This document shows positions 1-5,718 of a stretch of 9,213 bases of DNA, piece by piece. Source of the DNA: Chloroflexota bacterium (GTDB lineage: Bacteria > Chloroflexota > Dormibacteria > Aeolococcales > Aeolococcaceae); contig DNAU01000331.1 of NCBI GenBank assembly GCA_003491925.1, positions 1-9,213 on the forward strand, given 5' to 3'. The notes below the pieces were generated by a model. The model had not been told where the DNA came from. It ran no database searches and saw only the letters and a list, made by a program, of their open reading frames with translations. Both the position numbers and the translations under genes were made by a program. Numbering within the stretch: the first letter of the stretch is position 1; the number at the start of each line of letters is the position of its first letter.

Positions 1-251
1 AGCTGCTCACCCTGCTGCGCACCAAGCACGGGCTCGTGCTCGCAGGTGGCCAGGGCGACCTCAAGGGCAAGATCTTCCGGATCGGCCACCTCGGCGCCAT
101 CGAGGTTGGCGACGTGTACATGATCCTCGCCTCCCTGGAGCTGGCTCTCAGCGAGATGGGCCTGCTCAGCCGGGTGGGCCTGATGGTGCCCGCCGCCCAG
201 GCGGTGGCCCGCGAGACGGCGGTCAGCGCCGAGCCCGCGGGAGTCCACTGA
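1..251 (+). CDS. class V aminotransferase, C-terminal end (5' end outside window)
   Basis: This is the last 82 codons of a PLP-dependent class V aminotransferase of the alanine-glyoxylate / serine-pyruvate / phosphoserine aminotransferase group. The frame is open from base 3 to the TGA at 249-251. What is visible is the family's C-terminal small domain: an AGGQGDLKGKIFRIGHLG stretch, in which the Gly-Gly loop, the LKGK segment and the FRIGH motif are hallmarks, then a helical tail. The PLP lysine lies outside the window. The stop overlaps the serA start by one base (TGATG), so the two are very probably co-transcribed and translationally coupled. From this context I infer that the substrate is 3-phosphohydroxypyruvate with glutamate or alanine as amino donor, a SerC-like role carried by an AGT-type enzyme. 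The fragment alone cannot exclude serine-glyoxylate aminotransferase. Confidence 0.85.
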   Translation, partial: LLTLLRTKHGLVLAGGQGDLKGKIFRIGHLGAIEVGDVYMILASLELALSEMGLLSRVGLMVPAAQAVARETAVSAEPAGVH

Positions 252-1882
252 TGTCGGTGGCGGCCACACCCGGCGCGGCCGGTGGCCGGACCGTCATCTC
301 TCCGACCGTGCGCATCCTGGTCTCCGACCCGATCGCGGCCGATGGGGTGGAGCGGCTCCGCGCCGCCGGCGAGGTCGAGGTCGCGACCGGTCTCTCCCCC
401 GAGGAGCTGAAGCGGCGGATCGCCGACGTCGACGCGCTGGTGGTGCGCAGCGAGACCAAGGTCACCGCCGAGGTGCTCGACGCGGCACGGCGTCTCCGGG
501 TCGTCGGACGAGCCGGGGTGGGTGTCGACAACATCGACTTGGACGCCGCCACCCGGCACGGGGTGCTGGTGCTCAACGCGCCGACAGGCAACACCATCGC
601 TGCCGCCGAGCACACCGTGGGGATGATGCTGGCGCTCGCCCGCAACATCGCCCGCGCCGACGCCTCGATGCACGAGGGCCGGTGGGACCGGAAGGCGTTC
701 ATGGGGACCGAGCTCCGGGAGAAGACGCTGGGGCTGCTCGGGCTCGGCAAGATCGGCTTCGAGGTGGCCAGGATCGCCTCCCAGGGCCTCAAGATGCGGG
801 TCATCGCCGACGACCCCCTGGTGACCGCCGAGCGGGCGGAGCAGGCGGGGGCCGAGCTGGTGGACTTCGACACCCTGCTGGCGCAGTCGGACTTCCTGAG
901 CGTCCACGTCCCCCTCAACGACAAGACGCGCGGCGTGATCGGAGCCGCCGAGCTGGCTCGGATGAAGAAGGGCGCCCGGCTGATCAACGTCGCCCGCGGC
1001 GGCATCATCGACGAGCAGGCGCTCGCCGACGCCGTTCGTGAAGGGCACATCGGCGGCGCCGCCATCGATGTGTTCACCAAGGAGCCGGCGCTCCCCGAGA
1101 ACCCGCTGCTCGCCGTCCCGGGGCTGCTCTTCACCCCCCACCTCGGGGCCAGCACCACCGAGGCCCAGGTCAACGTGGCCACCGACGTGGCCGATCAGAT
1201 CGTCCAGTACCTGAGCGGCGGGGGTCCACGCTACGCCGTCAACCTGCCCACCGTGCAGCCCGAGGAGATGGCTCGGCTCCGGCCCTACCTGACGCTCGCC
1301 GAGAAGATGGGGTCGCTGGCGGCCCAGCTCGCCGGCGAGAAGGTGAGCCGGGTGGTCTGCAGCTATGCGGGGGAGCTGAGTCAGGTCGATCCGAGCCTGC
1401 TCACCGCCGAGGTGCTGCGCGGGCTCTTCGGCCACTTCACCGACACCCGGGTCAACGCTATCAACGCCAAGCTGGTGGCCAAGGACCACGGCGTGGCAGT
1501 CGAGGAGCGGACCACCACCCGCGACCTGGACCACGCCGACGCGCTGCTGGTCGAGGTGATCGGCAAGGAGCGCCTGATCCTGGTCGGCACCCAGTTCGAG
1601 GGTCAGCCGCGGATCACCCGGATCAACGACTTCCGGGTCGACATGGAGCCCAATGGTGTCTTCCTCGTGGTCCAGCACAACGATCGCCCCGGGGTCATCG
1701 CCAAGGTCTCCGGTCTTCTGGCCAGCAATGACATCAACATCGCCGGCATCGAGCTGGGCCGCGACCATCCGCGGGGCCAGGCGGTGATGCTGATGCAGGT
1801 CGACGACCCGGTCGGATCCGAGCTTCAGGTGGCTCTTCGCGAGATCGCCGACCTGGAGTCGCTCCGCGTCGTCACATTGTAG
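251..1882 (+). CDS. serA: D-3-phosphoglycerate dehydrogenase, type I with ACT domain
   Basis: It oxidises 3-phosphoglycerate to 3-phosphohydroxypyruvate with NAD+, the first committed step of serine synthesis, in the cytosol. The 543-aa protein has the full type I layout: a substrate-binding domain split around a Rossmann domain (GLGKIG at 164-169), an intervening ASB domain (about 335-465) and a C-terminal ACT domain (about 469-543). The catalytic residues of D-2-hydroxyacid dehydrogenases are present: R249 in ARGG, E278 in DVFTKEP and H297 in TPHLG. In the ACT domain D478 (NDRPGV) and N496 (INIAG) match serine-contacting residues of the Mycobacterium tuberculosis enzyme as I recall it, so serine feedback is likely. 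The ATG at 251 is preceded by GGGAG at 239-243, 7 bases away, and overlaps the upstream stop. It gives about 19 residues more than usual. A GTG at 308 would match the normal N-terminus but lacks as good a ribosome site. Confidence 0.97.
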   Translation: MSVAATPGAAGGRTVISPTVRILVSDPIAADGVERLRAAGEVEVATGLSPEELKRRIADVDALVVRSETKVTAEVLDAARRLRVVGRAGVGVDNIDLDAATRHGVLVLNAPTGNTIAAAEHTVGMMLALARNIARADASMHEGRWDRKAFMGTELREKTLGLLGLGKIGFEVARIASQGLKMRVIADDPLVTAERAEQAGAELVDFDTLLAQSDFLSVHVPLNDKTRGVIGAAELARMKKGARLINVARGGIIDEQALADAVREGHIGGAAIDVFTKEPALPENPLLAVPGLLFTPHLGASTTEAQVNVATDVADQIVQYLSGGGPRYAVNLPTVQPEEMARLRPYLTLAEKMGSLAAQLAGEKVSRVVCSYAGELSQVDPSLLTAEVLRGLFGHFTDTRVNAINAKLVAKDHGVAVEERTTTRDLDHADALLVEVIGKERLILVGTQFEGQPRITRINDFRVDMEPNGVFLVVQHNDRPGVIAKVSGLLASNDINIAGIELGRDHPRGQAVMLMQVDDPVGSELQVALREIADLESLRVVTL

Positions 1883-3157
1883 TTGGCAGGACTGCATCTC
1901 CTCCGGGGGGTCCGGTTCGACCCCGAGCACGTACGGCTCGGAGGTGTCCTGGCGCCTCCGTACGACGTGATCGACCCGGCCCGGCGGGAGGAGCTGTACG
2001 GGCGCGACCTTCGCAACGTGGTGCGCATCGACTTCGGCCAGAGGTACCCGGACGACATCGCCGGCGAGAACGACGTCTACACCCGGGCGGCGGCACACCT
2101 CCGCAGCTGGCTCGACCTCGGCATCCTGATCCGGGACGAGCGACCGGGCCTCTACCTGGTGGCCCACGAGTTCGTGGCCCTCGACGGCGCCGCGCGCCGC
2201 CGGCTCGGACTGCTGGGTCGGGTCCCGGCCCTGCCGTGGGATCGCTCCGAGGTTCGCCCCCACGAGCTGACCCTGCGCGGGCCCAAGGAGGACCGGCTGG
2301 CGCTGATGCGGGCGACCCGGGCCCAGACCTCCCCGGCGTGGGTGCTCTGGGATGGCGCTCCCGGGCTCGGCGTGCGGCTCGGGGAGATCGCGGAGGGGCG
2401 GGCGCTCCTGGGTGGGCGCTTCGAGGGTGAGATGGGATCGGAAAAGGTGCTGGTGTGGCAGGTGGCCGCCACGGCAGACCTCGCCGAGATCGACTCCCTG
2501 CTCGCCCCGGCGACCCTCTACATCGCCGACGGCCATCACCGCTTCGAGACCATGGCCGCCTACGCGGCGGAGCGGCGTGCCGCCGGGGACGCCGACGGGG
2601 CGGACAGCCAGTTCGCCCTGGTGTACGCCAGCGCCGCGGACGATCCCGCCCTGGTGGTGCTCCCGATCCACCGCATGGTGCGCCCGCGGCCGGGGCTGCC
2701 GGCGCGCGGCGCCGAGCTGCTGGCCCGGGTGGGCGACGGCTGGGAGCTGGAGCCGGTCGATGACGCCCTGGCCGCCCACGCGCGCCTCGGCGAGCGCCGG
2801 ACCGCCGACCACGCCTGCGTCCTGGTCGCACCCGACGGCGCCGCCATCCTCTGGCGCCGGCGCGGCGAGGTCGGCTCGCGCCGCGACGCCCTGGACGTCG
2901 CGGTGCTCCAGTCCGAGGTGATCGGAGCGTGCGGGATCGGCGAGGCCGATCTGCGCGAGGGCGCGCTCACCTACACCCGCGACCCCGCCGAGGCGGTGGA
3001 GGCGGTGCGCAACGGCCGGGCGGCGCTCGCCTTCCTGGTCTCTCCCTGCACGAGCCAGGAGGTGATCGCGATCGCCGACGCCGGCGAGACCATGCCCCAG
3101 AAGTCGACGTACTTCTATCCGAAGGTCCCCACCGGGCTGGTCATCTCCCCACTCTGA
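1883..3157 (+). CDS. DUF1015 (COG4198) family protein
   Basis: This is a 424-aa cytosolic protein of the uncharacterised DUF1015 family. Hallmarks are the N-terminal APPYDVID (24-31), the central YIADGHHRFET (213-223) and the C-terminal QKSTYFYPK (406-414) with a GLV tail, and the length is normal for the family. No signal peptide or membrane segment is seen. The TTG start follows the serA TAG with no gap, in the same frame and without a Shine-Dalgarno sequence. It is the only ATG, GTG or TTG codon between that stop and the first conserved motif, so terminating serA ribosomes probably reinitiate here. Biochemical function is not established to my knowledge. Neighbourhood with serA and a class V aminotransferase recurs in other bacteria, and the DGHHR motif resembles the nucleotide-binding motif of ParB/sulfiredoxin-fold free serine kinases (SerK, SbnI). 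A role in serine or phosphoserine metabolism is therefore inferred, not shown. Confidence 0.9.
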   Translation: MAGLHLLRGVRFDPEHVRLGGVLAPPYDVIDPARREELYGRDLRNVVRIDFGQRYPDDIAGENDVYTRAAAHLRSWLDLGILIRDERPGLYLVAHEFVALDGAARRRLGLLGRVPALPWDRSEVRPHELTLRGPKEDRLALMRATRAQTSPAWVLWDGAPGLGVRLGEIAEGRALLGGRFEGEMGSEKVLVWQVAATADLAEIDSLLAPATLYIADGHHRFETMAAYAAERRAAGDADGADSQFALVYASAADDPALVVLPIHRMVRPRPGLPARGAELLARVGDGWELEPVDDALAAHARLGERRTADHACVLVAPDGAAILWRRRGEVGSRRDALDVAVLQSEVIGACGIGEADLREGALTYTRDPAEAVEAVRNGRAALAFLVSPCTSQEVIAIADAGETMPQKSTYFYPKVPTGLVISPL

Positions 3158-3168
3158 GCCCCTGGAAG

Positions 3169-3184
3169 GCTCACGCTCGTGAGC
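3169..3184. terminator. hairpin after DUF1015, possible terminator
   Basis: A perfect inverted repeat, GCTCACG-CT-CGTGAGC, lies 11 bases after the DUF1015 stop. It would fold as a stem of about six pairs with a four-base loop. No T-run follows, so it is not a canonical intrinsic terminator. It sits between convergent genes and may end or protect transcripts from the serA operon. Confidence 0.45.
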
Positions 3185-3195
3185 AGGGTCAAGGT

Positions 3196-3263
3196 GGCGG
3201 CGAGATGGCGACTCACGGCGGGCCCGTCACCCCGCTGAATGCCCGGGGCCGACGCTCGCCGCC
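3196..3263. repeat. nine-base inverted repeat spanning the convergent gap
   Basis: GGCGGCGAG at 3196-3204 is matched exactly by its reverse complement CTCGCCGCC at 3255-3263, with 50 GC-rich bases between them. The right arm ends five bases before the GNAT stop on the minus strand. In RNA from either strand the arms could pair into a large stem-loop, so this could be a two-way transcription barrier. Long GC arms can arise by chance in such DNA. Confidence 0.35.
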
Positions 3264-3268
3264 GATGA

Positions 3269-3844
3269 TCAGGCCTGGTGGGGTGGTGACGATGCCTCCG
3301 CCGGCCGCCAGCGGTCCCGGGACATCCGCCAGAGCCGGAAGGTGCCGGACTCGGCGGGCGCGGCCGCCGCCCTCGGGTACTCCTCGACGAGGGTGAAGCC
3401 GAGCTTGCGGGGCACGCCCTCGCTGGCGACGTTGGCCCGGTCGTGGTGGATCTCCACCACGGTGATGCTGGGAAGGGTGAAGGCCGCCGTGGTGAGCGCC
3501 GCGGCGGCCTTGGTGGCGTAGCCCCGGCCGGTGTGCGCCGAGTGCACCCAGTACCCGATCTCCAGCCCCGTGGGTCCGATGCGGCGGTGGAGCCCGAAGC
3601 CGCCTGCCACCAGCGGGCCGAGGAAGAGCCCGTACACGAGGTCTCCTCCCGTGTCCCATTCCCGCTCCCAGCGCGCCAGGGTGGTACGGCGCTCCTCGAC
3701 GGTGACCCGGCCCGCCCAGGGCATCCATGGCAGCAGGTGCTCCCGGCTCTCGGCGATCGCCTGCGACTGCGCCTCGGCGTCGGCGGTGCGCCACCGCCGC
3801 AGGACCAGCCCGCCACCGAGGTCGATGATCTCGGGCGCCGTCAT
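3269..3844 (-). CDS. GNAT family N-acetyltransferase, RimJ/RimL type
   Basis: This 191-aa protein is of normal size for the RimJ/RimL (Acetyltransf_3) group, which transfers acetyl from acetyl-CoA to an amino group of a protein or small molecule. It shows LPWMPW (38-43), LEIGYWVHSAHTGRGYATKA (94-113) with the HTGRGYA acetyl-CoA pyrophosphate loop at 104-110, and the late NVASEGVPRKLGF segment (normally N..S..V..KLGF). The ATG at 3844 shares one base with the stop of the upstream hydrolase (TGATG), so the two are translationally coupled, and it is the third gene of the tetR operon. Given a TetR regulator and a drug-type exporter nearby, acetylation of a toxic small molecule is plausible. Ribosomal-protein or tRNA-linked acetylation cannot be excluded. 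The last 15 or so residues are a low-complexity tail. Confidence 0.9.
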   Translation of the reverse strand: MTAPEIIDLGGGLVLRRWRTADAEAQSQAIAESREHLLPWMPWAGRVTVEERRTTLARWEREWDTGGDLVYGLFLGPLVAGGFGLHRRIGPTGLEIGYWVHSAHTGRGYATKAAAALTTAAFTLPSITVVEIHHDRANVASEGVPRKLGFTLVEEYPRAAAAPAESGTFRLWRMSRDRWRPAEASSPPHQA

Positions 3845-4545
3845 CAGCTCGATCCCACGAACTCCGCCACGGTATCGACGAATCGCTGCCGCTCCCGGAT
3901 CAGGAAGAAGAGGTGGCCGCCCCGGAAGGTGACCAGCTCGGAGCCCGGGATCTCGCGGTGCATCTCCTCCGCCATCGCGAGCGGGGCGGCCCGGTCGCGG
4001 CGGCCGTGCAGGACGACCGTGGGGATCGCCAGCTGGTGGAGCCGGGGTCCGGCGTCGTACCCGTCCGAGGCCTGGAGCTGGCGGACAAACGCATAGCGCG
4101 GTTGCGGGTGCTTGCTCCGGAAGAGCCTCATCCCGGAGAGGATCGGGGAGAGGTGCCGCCGGCGCCAGCTTCGGACCACCCGCGGGGAGGTGGAGACGAG
4201 GATCAGCCTCTCGACCCGGTCGGGATGCCCCAGCGCCAGCTCCATGGCGATGCGGCCTCCGAGAGAGATCCCCAGCACGCAGGCTCGGGCCACGCCCATG
4301 CTGTCCAGGACGCCCAGCGCGTCGGCCGCCATGATCTCGATCGAATAAGGCTGGTCAGGCTTGTCGGTGCGCCCCGCGCCGCGGTTGTCGAAGGCGATGA
4401 CCTGGCAGCCGTTGGCGAGCTGATCGATGAGCGACGTGTACTCGGAGACATCGGCGCCCAGCCCGAGGATGAGCAGGAGCGGGCGGCCCCGGCCGCGGAC
4501 CTCGCAGTGGATGCGGATGCGGTTCACGTCGACGGTATCCGTCAT
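3844..4545 (-). CDS. alpha/beta-fold hydrolase
   Basis: This is a compact 233-aa serine hydrolase with a full catalytic set: nucleophile S94 in GISLGG, acid D184 in HGRRDRAAP and H211 in GGHLFF. LLLILGLGAD (23-32) supplies the oxyanion-hole region, and FDNRGAGRTDKP (52-63) is the strand-4 signature of the esterase, haloperoxidase and enol-lactonase type. The cap region between about 122 and 172 is short and arginine-rich, and there is no signal peptide, so the enzyme is cytosolic. Substrate is unknown: an ester, lactone or similar. The ATG at 4545 is chosen because the triad fold begins there and GGAGG (4554-4550) lies four bases upstream. The frame stays open further upstream, but that part runs antiphase through tetR. 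The gene follows tetR after 14 bases and overlaps the GNAT gene. Confidence 0.92.
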   Translation of the reverse strand: MTDTVDVNRIRIHCEVRGRGRPLLLILGLGADVSEYTSLIDQLANGCQVIAFDNRGAGRTDKPDQPYSIEIMAADALGVLDSMGVARACVLGISLGGRIAMELALGHPDRVERLILVSTSPRVVRSWRRRHLSPILSGMRLFRSKHPQPRYAFVRQLQASDGYDAGPRLHQLAIPTVVLHGRRDRAAPLAMAEEMHREIPGSELVTFRGGHLFFLIRERQRFVDTVAEFVGSS

Positions 4546-4559
4546 GCCGCCTCCGCACC

Positions 4560-5480
4560 CTACGCCGAGGGTTGGCCCACCCGCAGCAGGTCTCGCACCG
4601 CCACCCGCAGCGTGGCGGCGAGCTCGGCCGGATCCGGGGCGGGGGTGCCCGGCTGCATCGCCAGGGCCGCGCCGGAGACGACCACGGCCAGCGACCCGGC
4701 CATCCGGACCCGCTCGTCGAGGCTGAGCGCCGGGTCGGCGAGCCGCTGCAGGAAGAGCTGCTCGGGCTCCACCTCCGGCCCCCCGTGGTCCTTGCGGTGC
4801 ACCTCCCCGATGGCGGTGGCGTTGCGCTGGTACATGAGGAAGAGCCGGCTGTGAGCCGCCAGCTGCTCGATGAGCCAGTCGAGGAAGTCGAGCCACGATC
4901 CCGGACCGGTGGAGTCGCCGAGCCGTGCCATCGCGCTGTGCATCAGCTCGTGGACCGGCATGTGCAGGGTGGTGACGATGTCTTCCTTGGACTGGAAGTG
5001 GTAGTAGAGGGCGGCCTTGGTGACCCCGACCCGCTCGGCGATCTCCCGGAGCGAGGTCTTGTCGTAGCCCTGCTCCACGAAGAGGTCCAGGGCGACGTCG
5101 AGGATGCGCTGACGGGTCTCGCCGGATATCGCCCCGGCCCCGCGAGGGCGGATGAGCACGCGGCGACCCCGCCGCCCGAGCGGTCCCCCCTTCGTCCGGG
5201 TCGCCGCGCCGTCCGGCACCGAATCCGGGCTGGTGCCCGCGGAGGGAGCAGGCGCTGGAGGCGGCGGGGAGGGAGGGGGCGGGGGTGCGGGAGGCGGTGC
5301 GGCGAGAGGCGATGCGGGTGCGGAAGGCGGCGCGGGGGTGGGGGCGGGTGAGGACGCGGAGGCTGGTGGAGGAGGTCCCAGGGGCGCGGCCACTGGTGGA
5401 CGAGGTGCCGCCGGCGCGGCGGCCGGGATCGGAGCCCCGACGTCCGCGGGGTCGCTCCCCATCGGCTCGCCGGCCATCAT
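4560..5480 (-). CDS. TetR/AcrR family transcriptional regulator with long Pro/Ala-rich N-terminus
   Basis: This is a DNA-binding repressor of 306 aa when read from the ATG at 5480. The TetR_N helix-turn-helix runs from about 121 to 168 ([23 protein letters not shown], then [21 protein letters not shown]), with the recognition helix around [10 protein letters not shown]. The rest is an alpha-helical ligand and dimer domain to the TAG at 4560. Residues 1-90 are extraordinary: by my count 36 are proline, most of the rest alanine, glycine or serine, followed by a basic stretch (94-113, [12 protein letters not shown]). The usual family length is about 200 aa, and a GTG at 5159 would give 199 aa. 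I keep the ATG because the promoter-like and operator region lies directly upstream of it, but the start is uncertain. The gene heads the hydrolase-GNAT operon, is divergent from the ABC exporter and is probably autoregulated through 5512-5535. Confidence 0.9.
   Translation of the reverse strand: MMAGEPMGSDPADVGAPIPAAAPAAPRPPVAAPLGPPPPASASSPAPTPAPPSAPASPLAAPPPAPPPPPSPPPPAPAPSAGTSPDSVPDGAATRTKGGPLGRRGRRVLIRPRGAGAISGETRQRILDVALDLFVEQGYDKTSLREIAERVGVTKAALYYHFQSKEDIVTTLHMPVHELMHSAMARLGDSTGPGSWLDFLDWLIEQLAAHSRLFLMYQRNATAIGEVHRKDHGGPEVEPEQLFLQRLADPALSLDERVRMAGSLAVVVSGAALAMQPGTPAPDPAELAATLRVAVRDLLRVGQPSA
5266..5291 (+). other. G-quadruplex-type motif inside tetR
   Basis: The plus strand carries five G-runs of 4, 3, 5, 5 and 3 bases separated by A, A, C and TGC, which matches the G3+N1-7 quadruplex pattern with minimal loops. 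The plus strand is the template strand of tetR, so the mRNA is C-rich here. The site codes for part of the proline-rich tail, around [14 protein letters not shown]. Folding is inferred from pattern only. Confidence 0.5.
5363..5422. repeat. imperfect tandem 30-base duplication in tetR
   Basis: Copies at 5363-5392 and 5393-5422 both begin CTGGTGGA, then G or C, then GAGGT, and both end near GGCGCGGC. About 23 of the first 29 bases match. The unit is ten codons, giving residues 21-30 ([10 protein letters not shown]) and 31-40 ([10 protein letters not shown]) of the regulator. This shows the proline-rich tail grew at least partly by in-frame duplication. Confidence 0.55.
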
Positions 5481-5491
5481 GAGTTCTTTAC

Positions 5492-5521
5492 TTGACGACC
5501 GGTAAGCGCATTACTTACCAT
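5492..5521 (+). promoter_or_regulatory. candidate plus-strand promoter for the ABC exporter
   Basis: TTGACG (5492-5497, five of six bases of the sigma-70 -35 consensus) is followed after 18 bases by TACCAT (5516-5521, four of six). Transcription would start near 5528, inside the 5512-5535 inverted repeat, and leave a leader of about 190 bases. The spacing and second box are only fair, and an alternative start nearer TATACT at 5622-5627 is possible. Confidence 0.35.
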
Positions 5522-5535
5522 ACGGTCAGTAAGTA
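5512..5535. promoter_or_regulatory. probable TetR operator (TACTTAC-N10-GTAAGTA)
   Basis: Perfect seven-base arms at 5512-5518 and 5529-5535 enclose ten bases, forming a 24-bp dyad typical in size for TetR-family operators. It lies 32 bases before the tetR ATG and overlaps both the candidate plus-strand -10 (5516-5521) and the candidate tetR -10 (5537-5532), so one bound dimer could block both divergent transcripts. Its AT-rich arms stand out from the surrounding DNA. Binding by this particular TetR is inferred. Confidence 0.65.
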
Positions 5536-5537
5536 TA
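5532..5537 (-). promoter_or_regulatory. candidate -10 box for tetR
   Basis: Read on the minus strand, 5537 to 5532 is TATACT, five of six bases of the -10 consensus. The start would fall near 5525, about 45 bases before the ATG at 5480. No convincing -35 hexamer lies 16-18 bases upstream, so activity is uncertain. It overlaps the right arm of the operator, which fits autorepression. Confidence 0.4.
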
Positions 5538-5579
5538 CGTCCGGTAGGCGCCTGAGTGGACCTCAGCCACCGGATCCGA

Positions 5580-5603
5580 GCGCAGAAGTAGTTGCATCTG
5601 CGC
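5580..5603. promoter_or_regulatory. second 24-bp inverted repeat (GCGCAGA-N10-TCTGCGC)
   Basis: Seven-base perfect arms with a ten-base centre give the same 7-10-7 geometry as the 5512-5535 dyad but a different half-site. It lies between that operator and the exporter start. It could be a protein site for another dimeric regulator, or a seven-pair hairpin in the leader RNA if transcription starts upstream. Confidence 0.45.
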
Positions 5604-5605
5604 GC

Positions 5606-5625
5606 TATCACGATATATCGTTATA
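5606..5625. promoter_or_regulatory. AT-rich 20-bp palindrome centred on CGATATATCG
   Basis: ACGATATATCGT at 5610-5621 is a perfect 12-bp palindrome. It is flanked by TAT and ATA arms, so nine of ten base pairs across 20 bp are symmetric. TATACT, a good -10 hexamer, overlaps its right end at 5622-5627. The site resembles a dimer operator distinct in sequence from the TetR dyad. The cognate regulator is not evident in the window. Confidence 0.5.
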
Positions 5626-5704
5626 CTACGTCGACACCACCCATGAGGGTTCCCCACATGCACCACATCGTAATCGGGACCCGGCCGGCCGGCTCCGGCC
5701 CACC

Positions 5705-5712
5705 GAGGAGGG
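5705..5712 (+). promoter_or_regulatory. ribosome binding site of the ABC ATPase gene
   Basis: GAGGAGGG lies six bases before the ATG at 5719. It is a strong Shine-Dalgarno sequence and fixes that start over a second in-frame ATG at 5734. Confidence 0.8.
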
Positions 5713-5718
5713 CCTGAG

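Larger units (their letters stand above)
5495..5551. repeat. paired direct repeats flanking the operator
   Basis: ACGACCGGTAAGCGC at 5495-5509 and ACGTCCGGTAGGCGC at 5537-5551 match at 13 of 15 bases. They start 42 bases apart, four turns of B-DNA, so they face the same side of the helix, and they bracket the 5512-5535 inverted repeat. They may be additional regulator sites. Confidence 0.45.

Noticed and set aside
223..1182. Long open frame on the minus strand opposite serA
   Set aside because: Composition is Ser/Arg/Ala-rich with no recognisable motif, and it is antisense to an intact, fully conserved serA. Such frames are expected at this GC content.
1880..1882. TAG between serA and DUF1015 as a recoded sense codon
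   Set aside because: Both proteins have complete family ends and starts at this point, so an ordinary stop followed by reinitiation explains it. Only the adjacency is reported.
1872..2831. Minus-strand 319-codon frame opposite DUF1015
   Set aside because: The product is almost only Arg, Gly, Pro and Ala. It is antisense to a gene with clear family motifs.
4546..4896. N-terminal extension of the alpha/beta hydrolase to an earlier start
   Set aside because: The extra residues are Arg/Ala/Gly-rich and overlap the C-terminal half of tetR. The ATG at 4545 has its own GGAGG and begins the fold.
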